Source: Baffinella frigidus
Lineage: Eukaryota > Cryptophyceae > Cryptomonadales > Baffinellaceae
Length of the DNA: 10,888 bases
Reading direction: 5' to 3'
NCBI GenBank assembly: GCA_026770585.1
Contig: MU646560.1
Span: 146,379 to 157,266, forward strand
Below are positions 1 through 9,400 of the stretch, one piece after another (the first letter of the stretch is position 1; every line of letters starts with the position of its first letter). The notes under the pieces were generated by a model. It had not been told where the DNA came from, did no database searches, and worked only from the letters and a program-made list of their open reading frames with translations. Made by a program: the position numbers and the translations under genes.

Positions 1-115
1 GGGGTTTGGGGTTTGGGGTTTGGGGTGAGGGGTTTGGGGTTTGGGGTTTAGGGTTTGGGGTGAGGGTGAGGGGTTTGAGGTCAGCGTCTAGGGTCTAGGG
101 TTTCGGATGGGGGCA
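1..115. repeat. Telomere-like degenerate array
   Basis: GGGGTTTGGGGTTTGGGGTGAGGGGTTTAGGG variants, G-rich on plus. It reaches the window edge. From 116 to 200 follow an AT-rich ATTTTATTTATTTATTC tract and more GGGTTTAGGG. Confidence 0.8.
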
Positions 116-202
116 GGGGGCTTTCATTTTATTTATTTATTCGGTGGCGGGGGAGGGGGAGAGTTCTCTGTAGGGCTTAGGGTTTAGGGTTTGGGGTGTA
201 CC

Positions 203-262
203 AGCGTTGTCGAGCTCAAAGGGCGAGACGGCACCCTCCACATCAAGAACGCCGCGCACCCC
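203..262 (-). pseudogene. Decayed copy of exon k
   Basis: The stretch reads VRGVLDVEGAVSPFELDNAG on the minus strand, very close to exon k. It keeps a GCTG|GTACAC donor, but the CAG acceptor is replaced by an AAGAGG context, so it probably cannot be spliced in at the same place. On the plus strand the aligned copy contains a stop, so minus is the meaningful strand. Confidence 0.55.
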
Positions 263-396
263 TCTTCCCCTGCACCCTATTCCCCTAAACCCTGCACTCT
301 GCATTTGGGGCCCTGCATCCCACACCAGGTATGTGGGGTTTACGTTTTACGGTTTGCGGTTCAGGGTGTGGGGTGTTGGGGATCGTGAGGGTATAC

Positions 397-457
397 CAGC
401 GTTCTCGAGCTCGAAGGGTGAGACGGCGCCCTCCACATCAAGAAAGCCGCGCATCTC
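397..457 (-). CDS. Exon k: VSPFELENAG block
   Basis: 61 nt, phase 0 in and phase 1 out, encoding EMRGFLDVEGAVSPFELENA plus one base of Gly. The acceptor is ACCCTCATCCAG, the donor GCTG|GTATAC. It corresponds to the conserved 'EM......G.S.FE....SG.V' block of UPL3/TRIP12, which precedes the HECT domain by several hundred residues. A copy at 203-262 differs mostly at third codon positions on this strand (GGC/GGT, TCA/TCG, TTC/TTT, GAG/GAC) but has lost its acceptor. The next exon must lie left of position 1. Confidence 0.68.
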
Positions 458-3400
458 CTGGATGAGGGTTTCGGGTTGAGGGTTCGGGGTATCCACACGG
501 TGGACTACGAACCTTTCATCAAAAGTCAACTTACCTGAAGAAAATTGACTTTAAGGATTTTTCGAATGCAAATTGGTCACGTAACACCCCGGAATCCGGG
601 GTCACCGAAACCCTCGTAGCCCACCGAGTGGAGGGTTTAGAAGCAAGGCGCGAGGGGAATCAGTAGAATCAGGCTGGTTTGGGGTTTAAAGTTTAGGGTT
701 CAGGGGTTAGGTTCAAGGGTTTAGGGTGGAGGATGAAGTGACGGTTCCTGACCCTTTGGCTGGCGCTTCAGGGTTCCGGGTGTAGGGACATAGGGGGGTT
801 CCTGAGGATAAGGCAACGGAAACTCGGGCTCTCAGCGCCCGAAAATCCCTTCGTAGCCCGCTGTGTGGTTGCGAAGAATGTCCAGGAGGGTGCGGTATGG
901 GTAGGGTCAGGGGTTTGCGGTGTGGGAAGGGTCAGGGGTTCGGGATTGCCTCGAGGATCGTGCGTAGCTAGCGATAAGACCTAGGACCCTACGGTAGGCA
1001 ACCCGTAGGGACACAGGGGGGTTCCTAGAAGTTAACGGAAAGGTGGCCCGATTTGAGCCGAAAATCCGTAGCCCGCTGTGTGGGTCAGGGGTTCGGGATT
1101 CGTAGCACGCTGTGAGGGTCAGGGGTTCGGAATTGCCTCGAGGATCGGGCGTAGCTGGGCCTCCGAGGGGTGCTGCCCGTTGACCCCCGGCAGGAAGAGC
1201 CGCACTAGCTTGTCACTGCCAACGAGTGTAGTTTGGGGTTTAGGGTTTCGGGTTTTCAGCGAGGGTTTAGGGGTTGAAGGTTTGAGGGGTTTAGGGTAAA
1301 GGGTAAAGGGTTGGGGGTGTGTGGGTTGAAGGTTTGAGGGTTCGAGGGTTTTAGGGTGAAGGGTAAAGGGTTTGGGGTGTGGGGGTTGAAGGTTTGAGGG
1401 GTTCAGGGTAACGGGTAAAGGGTTTGGGGTGTGGGGGTGTGGGGGTTTAGGGTTTGGGGTTTAGGGTTTAGGGGTTCAACCTGCATGCGCGAAGGTCCCC
1501 GACCATGCCCTTCGGCGTCGTCGACCGCTGTGAGGTGTGGGGTTTAGACGTGTGTTACCCGAAACCCGAACCCCAAACGGCGTCGCCGATCGCTGCGAGA
1601 GGTTGCAGGATGAGTCTTACGTGTTGCCCGAAACCCGAAAGCTTGGGGGTTGGGTTTGGGGTTTCGTGTTTCGTGTCTCGGGTTTCGGGATTCTTCACCG
1701 AACGCTGCGGATGAAAGGGTGTCAGGGTTTAGGGTTTCAGGTATCCGGCTTCGGGTGTCGGGTTTGAGGTGCGGCGTTTCACCCTGGATACAGGTTTCGG
1801 CGGGGCGTCGCCGACCGCTGTGAGGTGTGGGGTTAAGACGTGTGTTACCCGAAACCCGAACCCCAAACTTTCGGATGTCGTGTTTCGGGTTTCCGGTTGG
1901 GGTGTGGGGTTTAGACGTGCGTCACCCGAGACCCGAAACCCCAAACTTTCGGATGTCGTGTTCCGGGTTTCCGGTTCCCGCCAGGAGAACTAAACGAGAG
2001 ACAGCTATCCCTCAAGTGGCGAGGCGGTCAAATTTGACCGCCAAGAGGTCCTAGACAGGTCCTGGGGCCCTACGGTAGGGCGTATGAGCCTACTCGCCAC
2101 TTAAGGGACAGCCCCTGTTGGCAGGTGTTACTCGGTGGGGGTAGAGTTGCAGGATTTGTGCCGTGAAGCTGGCGTGTCGACTCGAGAACAGTCGGCCAAC
2201 CCAAGTGCGGCGCGCGACTCGTGTCTCCCCCCCCCCACCTCACCCCCCCCTACTCTCTCTCTCTCTCTCTCGTTGCTGCCGGAGAAGGGCCCCGCACGTT
2301 GGGGCTGATGGCTAGCGCTAGAGTGCGCACGTGCAAGCCCTCAGAAGCGCCTAGACCCCCAAACCCCACACCCTAACCCCCACACCCGGAACCCGATGTG
2401 CACCTTGGAGAAGCGGGTAGCGACGTTGCGAGCTTCGGGGTCCGGGGTCGGGTCGGCAAATTCGAGAAAATGAAGTGCTATGCTATCTTGTGCATGAGAT
2501 TGATGACAAGATAGCACCCCCCACCCATAAGATGACACAAAACGGCGCATTTTCGTCAGATTTCCGCCAGACCCGACCCTGAAAAAATCCAAGCCAACCC
2601 GAATTCTACAATGCTCGGTGGTACGGAGTGTTTGCACGATGAGTGAAGGGTTTTGAAGGGTTGGCTAACGCGAGGTACAGCTAGTGTGTACCGGTGACCC
2701 CATCTAGGCGCTATTTGGCTGGTTCGGCAAGCTACACACCTTGGAGAAGCGGGTAACGACGTCATGTGCGAGCTTGGCGAGACCCACGTCACCCTCCTCG
2801 CCCGCACCTCCACCTACCAGGGTTTAGGGGTTAGGCCGTATGCGCGTGGTTGTGGCTGAAAATCTTTGACCACTGGGCGCCAGCTCTCCCACGCCACCAT
2901 CCTCAACACCTGCGCTACCTGTCAGGGTTTGTGGCTTAGGGGTTAAGGATGAGGACGTAGAGTTGAGGGGTTAGTGGCGGCAGATCCGCAAAGTCACCCT
3001 CCTCCCCGCCCGCACCGCCTGCCAGGGTTTAGAGGTTACTGGTAAATCCGTACCAGACTTGCACCAGTAACACACCGCAAGTGAACAGCCTGCCGCCGCA
3101 ACAACGTGGAATTTGTACCACGAAACCGTTTTTCAGTGTTTAAGGGTTCAGTGCCGCGAGCTCCGCCGCGCCAACCCCCCCCCCGGCCACGCAGCCGCCT
3201 GCCAGGGTTTCAAAGAGCGCGGCCCACCGAGACAAAAGTCGAGAGTGGAACGTCTCAAAGCAAAAGTGGAACCTCTGTTCACTTAAGAAGTAACAGTGGA
3301 TTACTGGTGAGTGTGTAAGGGTTCAGTGCCGCGAGCTCCGCCACGCTACCATCAGCGTGGGGAAGGTGCGCCACTTGGCTAACCTCCCCCCCGGCCACGC

Positions 3401-6400
3401 AGCCGCTTGCCAGGGTTCGGTGTTCAGAGGAACCTCCGTTGACGGAGAGGAAGCGTCTCAACCCCCAACCCCCCCAACGCCAACCCCCACGCGCTTAACC
3501 AGAGCTGGGGCAGAGCTAGGACCTGCGATGGAAATTATTGCGCATAGCAATGACTCAAACTCCCAAGACTGTTGGGCCGAGGGTTGAGGGAGTTGAGGGT
3601 TTCGGGTTTCGCCCTGCGAGGGCTTCCACGTGCGAGATGACGCCCTCGCGCAGCAGCCTCAACGCCCAACCCCCCCAACGCCAACCCCCACGCGCTAAGC
3701 CAGAGCTGGGGCAGAGCTGGGATCTGCGAGGGGGCTTCCACGTGCGAGACGACGCCCTCGCGCAGCATCAGCTTATAGAAGACCTCAGATGCAGGGCAGC
3801 GTTGGAGCCTTTCTGCACCGTTAGGGCCTAAAACCCCTCCGTCAGCTTGTAGAAGACATCGGGTCCCAGGTGAGAATCTGCCTAACGCTGATTCTGGGAA
3901 TCCGAACCAGACTTGCACCAGTAGTAACACACAGCAAGTGAACAGCCTGCCGCCGCAACAACGTGGAATTTGTACCACGAAACCGTTTTAAGGCGAAACG
4001 TTGTGGCGCGAAACCTGCGAGGTGAAAGCGTCGAGGCCTCGACGCTTTTTGCATGTATCTGGTTCGGTCTATCTTCTCTCACCAATCTGCTTCCCCCGGG
4101 CCCGGGCTCTTTTCCGGTCCAACACTGACGGGTTTGTAGAGCGTTTGCGGTAATTGTTGTCCGTTTTGGACGTACGGTTTCCCCGTTTCCCCGTTTTGAA
4201 AAGAGACTTATAGGACGTGACAAGGATTTTAAATAGGACCAAGAGGCGCAATTATGGTACTATTTAAAATCCTTGTCACGTCCTATAAGTCCCTTTTCAA
4301 AACGGGGAAACGGGGAAACCGTACGTCCAAAACGGACAACAATTACCGCAAACGCTCTACCACACGCCGAGCATGTCAACCTGAGAATAGTCAGATAAGA
4401 CGACCTGCGAGTGCTTCCACGTGCGACACGACGCCCTCAGCATCAGCATGTAGAACACCTTAATAGGGCAACGGACTAAAAATGGGGAAGTTAGGCCTAC
4501 GCTATTACCTACGGTAGGCCGTAGGGTTTTTCGTAGGAGCCCCCCTAGGCCCCTACGGCCTACCGTAGTCAATACCGTAGGCCTAACTGCCCCATTTTTG
4601 GTCCGTTAGCCTATGAACCTCGGATGCAGGGCAGCGTTGGAACCTTTCTGCACCGTTAGGGCCTAAATCCCCTCCGTTTTGTACCGGAAATCGTCTAGAT
4701 GGACGGCTTCTGAGATCAAGTCTGTTAGCGCTCGGGACTAGCCCTGCGAGGGCGATTCCTGCGCATGGCAATGGCTCAAATTCCCGACTGGCAATGGCTC
4801 AAATTCCCGACTGGCAATGGCTCAAATTCCCGACTGGCAATGGCTCAAATTCCCGACTGGCAATGGCTCAAATTCCCGACTGGCAATGGCTCAAATTTCC
4901 GACTGGCAATGGCTCAAATTCCCGACTGGCAATGGCTCAAATTCCCGCATGGCAATAGCTCACATTCCCAGAATGTTGAGCGACCTGCAAGGGCTTCGAC
5001 GTGCGACACGACGCCCTCGCGTAGCATGAGCTTGTAGAACACGTCGGGCGCCTTCGCCATGAGGTCCGAGGTGATCTTCAGCCCCTGGGTTCGGGCGTAG
5101 GGTTTAGCTGTACCTATTTTCAGAGGGAAAACCACCTTGGGGTAACATGTCAGCTATGTTTGTTATCCGGCGGACAACTGCCTTGGGAAAAGGGGGGGGG
5201 GGGGTACCGTGTGGACGATCGCTTCTTCCTTGTCCGCGGGGAGAAGTGTCGCGAGCACGTCGACAACCACCCCACACCCCACACCCTACACTCTACACCC
5301 TACACCCTACACACGGAACCCTACACCCTACACCCTACACCCTACACCCGACACCCGACACCCTACACCCGACACCCGACACCCTACACCCTACACCCTA
5401 CACCCTACACCCTACACCCTACACCCTACTCCCTACTCCCAAAACACGAAACCCGGAACACGAAACCCGGAACACGAAACACGAAACCCGGAACACGAAA
5501 CCCTACACCGAGAACGTCGAACACCACCCGACACCCCACACCCGAAACACGAAACCCAAAACACTACACACGAAATCCTACATCCGAAACACGAAACCCT
5601 ACACCCTACACCCTACACCCTACACCCTACACCCTACACCCAAAACACGAAACCCAAAACCCTACACCCAAAACACGAAACCCTACACCCAAAACCCGGA
5701 ACACGAAACCCTAAACACGAAACCGTGCGCACGATGGAAGGAGGGGGGGGGGAGGACGATTGCCTCCACCTCGTCCGCGGGGAGGAGGGTCGCGGCCCTC
5801 CTCCCCGGCTCGCAACCGGTCGCGGTAAACCCTAAACCCTAAACCCTAAACCCTAAACCCTAAACGTGGTCGACGACGACCACCCAAACCACGAAACACG
5901 GAACTCGAAAAGGTGCGCACAATGGTGGTGGTGGTGGTGGTGTGCGAGGTGAAAGTTTTGAAATTATTTAAAGGTGTGCCACGTCCTCGCTCGGCAGCGG
6001 GCTAGGAGGTACCTTTCCGAGCCGGGGAGGAGGGTCGCGACCCTCCTCCCCGGCTCGCGACCGTGGGGTTTCGGGCGGTGGTCGACGACCACCACCCAAA
6101 CCACGAAATACGGAACTCGAAAAGGTACGCACAATGGTGGTGGTGGTGGTGGTGTGCTATTTTCAGAGGGAAAACCACCTTGGGGTAACATGTCAGCTAT
6201 GTTTGTTATCCGGCGGACAACTGCCTTGGGAAAAGGGTGGGGGGGGGGTTAACCGTGCGGACGATTGCTTCTTCCTCGTCCGCGGGGAGGAGTGTCGCGA
6301 GCACGTCGACAATCACCTTTGGGGTGTAGGGTTTAGGGTTGAGGGTTTAGGGTTTAGGGTTTAGGGTTTAGGGTTTAGAGTTTAGGGTTCAGAGAAGAGA

Positions 6401-9400
6401 GAGAGAGTTTGGGTTCAGGGTTTGGGGTTTAGGGTTTGGGGTTTGGGGTTTAGGGTTCAGGGTTCAGGGTTTAGGGTTTGGGAAGTGGGGTTTAGGGAAT
6501 GGGGTTTAGGGTTCAGGAATTTTGGGTGTAAAGGTACGCATTGGGGGGGGTTAGGGTTTAGGGTGTGGGGGGTTGGGTTTAGGGTTCAAGGTTTAGAGTT
6601 CACCTTCCCGTTCTCGCGGCACTCTTAGGAGTTTCCAAAGTTAATAGGGTAACGGCCTGAAAATGGGGTAGTTAGGCCTACGGCATTGCCTAGGACCTGC
6701 TACCGTACGCCGAGACGTTTTGGTCCTGGGATCCCTCGGCCTACGGTAGGAGGTCCTAGGCAATGCCGTATGCCGAACTACCCCATTTTCAGGCCGTTAC
6801 CCTATGAAAGTGATACGTCTTTGCCTGGTGACTTGCCTGGTCCTAGCTCTGCCTCACTCGGGTCTCCCTCCCATCCTCAACTTGACACGCTGGCTTCACG
6901 GTACAGATCCGTCTCAACTTTGGGACGGAAACGCGCCCGGGGGAAGCAGACCGTTGAGCCCGAATAGACAGAGACAGACCGCTATCGAGCGACCTAAACA
7001 CGTTTTAAAAAAGCCAGGTCCAGATTCTGGACCTGGATTTTTCATTTTGAAAATCCATTTCCCTTAGGATTCAGGTGAAAGTTTTGAAATCATTTCAAGG
7101 TGTGCCACGTCCTCGCTCGGCAGCGGGCTAGGAGGTACCTCTCCGAACTCGCGGCGTTCGTGTCTGCGGTGGTACTTCTTGCCGGGCGACTTGCCGGACT
7201 ATGCTTAAGCTGACACACTGGATTCGCGGTACAAATCCGTCAACTTTGGGGCAGGAAAGCGCCCCGGGGGCGCAGAGTGGTGAGCTCGAATAGACTGAGA
7301 AAGAGCAGGGGGGGTACCTTTCCGAACTCGCGGCGTTCGTACGAGTGTCCGCGGTGGTACTTCTTGCCGGGCGACTTTCCTGGTGTTGACTTGCCTGCTT
7401 CGGGTTTGGGGTTTAGGGTTTGGGGTTTAGGGTTTGGGGGTTGGGGTTTAGGGTTTGGGGTTGAGGGTTTAGGGTTGAGGGTTTAGGGTTCAGGGTTTAT
7501 ACCGGGCTAGGGTTGAGGGTTTGGGATTTAGGGTTTAGGGTTTGGGTTTTAGGGTTTAGGGTTTACCCGGAGAGGGTTTGGCAGGCGAGATGGAGGCGAG
7601 AGGTTAGGGTCCACCGAGCGAGGGTTTGGAAGGGGGGGTGTTTTGGTGCAGGGATGACCGGGTGAGGATTTGACAGGGAAGATGTTATGGGTGAGGGTTT
7701 GAGGTTGACCAGGCGAGAGTTTGGCGGGGGGAGCGTGAGGCAATCCAGCAGCCGGGGTCTTATAAGGTTTCGGGTTTCGGGTTTCGGGTTTAGGGGTTTC
7801 GGGTTTCGGGTTTCGGGTTTCGGGTTGAGGGGTTTTAGGGTTTAGAGGGAGCCTAAGTTGAAATGTGATTTCGGGTTGAGGGTTTGAGGTTTACCCGGAG
7901 AAGGTTTGGCGGGAGAGATGGAGGCGATCGAGGAGTCGGGGTTTTCCTCGTGCTCCGACGCCGAGACCTGGCGTGGAGGGTTTGGGGTCACTGAGCGTTT
8001 CCACACCCTTGCATGCGTCTCTTCTTAATTTGGAACCTGAATGGCCACTTTGGGAGAGTTTCTCGGGCATGGAAATGACTTGTGAAATAATCAGATTGCT
8101 GGTGAGTAGATACAGGGAATGGGAGATGGAGGCGATCGATGAGTCGGGGTTTTCTTCGTGCTCCGACGCCGAGATCTGGCGTGGGGGGTTTGGGGGTGCG
8201 GGTTTGGGAATTTTAGTTTAGGATTTGCGGTTAGGAGTTCCGGGTTTCTGCTCGGACACAGCCTCGGTGGGGGAGCATACATGGCGACCGTGCTGGCACT
8301 GCACTCCGACCCACAAGATTTCAGCTAAGTCAACCAGCTCACCTAAGTCAACTTTCCCCTGATTTCGTTTAGATGGACCCTGCCACCATGGCCGGCATTT
8401 GACTTAAGGCGCTGGTTTTCAGGGGGAGTTGACTTAGGCGAAATGTTCTGGCTCCGAGTGCACTGGCCAAGGTCTCTCGTTTCGGGCGCGAGACGCACGA
8501 GGAACTCGGGGGAGGACATCGCAACCATCTTCTCTGAACACTGATGAGTTTATTCCCCACAAGGCGGATCTCCTTTTATCCCCCAATATCCTAAAGTCTA
8601 CATGAATGACTTATGTTCTCCGCCTGAGGCGGGCTCGTCCCGAGACGGTCCTCACATCTTCGCCCACTTAGCAGCCACCGCGGGCTTCACGGATGCAGTC
8701 CATCTAAACGATTTGCACTAGAATCTTATGCATTGCCCTAGAAACTAACCGGAATTTCACCTTGAATTCAAGGTGAAAAGGTCCTCGGTCGCTGCTAAGT
8801 GGATGGGCTGTTTTGCGTGGGGCTCGGGGCCATGTCTGATCTCAACTCACTTGTGGGGGTCTAAAATACCTGGGTGTGCACCAGAAATCCTTTAGATGGA
8901 CTGAAATCCTTCAGATGAAATCATTTAGATGGACTGAAATCCTTTAGATGGACATTTCCAAACAAAAACTGGGATTGAAACCTGGGCGAGGCGGACGAGG
9001 AACTCGGGGGAGGACATTGCGACCTGGTTTAGGGTTTAGGGTTTAGGGTTTGGGGTTTGGGGTTTGAGGTTTGGGGTTTGGAGTTTCGAGTTTAGGGTTT
9101 AGGGTTAAGGGTTGAGGCGGTTTAGGGTTTGGGGGTTGTGGTTAAGGCTTAGGGTTTAGGGTTTGGGGTCGAGGGTGTAGGGTTTGGGATTAGGGTTTAG
9201 GGTTTGGGGTTGGACCATCTTGGCGATGAGCTGGAGCGCGGACTTGCGCACGCTGCCCTGCATCGTCCCGTTGAGAGACCTGGTTTTAGGATGAGGGGTG
9301 AGGGGTCAGGAGTTAGGAGTTCGGCATCCGGGGTTAGGGGCTAGCGGGGTTAGGAGTTGGCGGGGTTAGGAGTTAGCGGGGTTAGGAGTTAGGGGTTAGG

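Larger units (their letters stand above)
3052..3989. repeat. Direct repeat of about 80 bp (3052-3131 and 3905-3988)
   Basis: ACCAGACTTGCACCAGTA..ACACAC.GCAAGTGAACAGCCTGCC..ACAACGTGGAATTTGTACCACGAAACCGTTTT occurs twice with a 3-base difference. It is non-coding as far as I can tell and lies inside intron g-h. Confidence 0.85.
5121..6316. repeat. Direct duplication of about 155 bp (5121-5275 and 6169-6316)
   Basis: Both copies run from CAGAGGGAAAACCACCTTGG through AACATGTCAGCTATGTTTGT, a poly-G run and the exon f sequence up to GCACGTCGACAA. They bracket the C-rich array and the palindrome. Most differences are in the G run and at scattered bases. Confidence 0.85.
5946..7138. repeat. Direct repeat (5946-6016 and 7072-7138)
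   Basis: GGTGAAAGTTTTGAAAT.ATTT.AAGGTGTGCCACGTCCTCGCTCGGCAGCGGGCTAGGAGGTACCT is present twice. The second copy is the intron sequence just after an exon e copy; the first carries only the last bases of that exon. Confidence 0.85.
4062..7300. repeat. Dispersed repeat of about 80-100 bp, three copies (4062-4136 inverted, 6886-6975, 7210-7300)
   Basis: Shared core: CTGACACRCTGG.TTC.CGGTACA.ATCCGTC, AACTTTGGG, GGAAACGCGCCCGGGGGAAGCAGA..GTTGAG, GAATAGAC.GAGA. The copy at 4062 is on the other strand and is cut by the MITE 4139-4357, with the remainder at 4360-4380. It may be a short retroposon; the identity is unknown. Confidence 0.6.

Noticed and set aside
1-115. A true chromosome end
   Set aside because: The repeats are degenerate, occur throughout the window and at both window edges, and lie between exons of one gene.
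191-479. Plus-strand reading ELKGRDGTLHIKNAAHP
   Set aside because: Its copy at 395-457 has an in-frame stop, and the differences fall on third positions of the minus frame, so the exon is on minus.
3500-3522. Extra exon PSSAPAL between exons g and h
   Set aside because: It has AG and GTTAAG borders, but its phase would break the g-h reading and the other copy has a GC at the donor.
3535-3978. 147-codon minus-strand ORF
   Set aside because: It runs through a frame-damaged exon g copy into low-complexity sequence; only the VFYKLMLREGVVSHVEA part is meaningful.
4069-4463. ORFs in both directions with FKILVTSYKSLFKTGKRGNR
   Set aside because: The same peptide appears on both strands because it is the translation of the two MITE arms.
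4766-4972. CRISPR array
   Set aside because: The 23-bp units are directly adjacent without spacers.
4765-5037. ORFs with MAQIPDWQWLKF repeats
   Set aside because: These are a translation of the 23-bp minisatellite; the repeat cycles through all frames, so the peptide is a by-product.
5147-5842. 231-codon plus-strand ORF and its two overlapping frames
   Set aside because: All three frames are open because CCCTACA/ACGAAACCC repeats lack stops; the peptide is only Thr/Pro/His/Tyr repeats.
7014-7036. Rho-independent terminator
   Set aside because: The hairpin with a T run lies inside a eukaryotic intron next to repeats; no gene ends here on either strand.
6686-7067. Plus-strand ORFs starting in or near the 6642-6807 element
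   Set aside because: They cross the MITE, an exon e copy read antisense, and a non-coding repeat; no conserved frame.
7210-7300. tRNA gene
   Set aside because: Only a B-box-like GGTACAAATCC is present; no cloverleaf or acceptor stem could be drawn.
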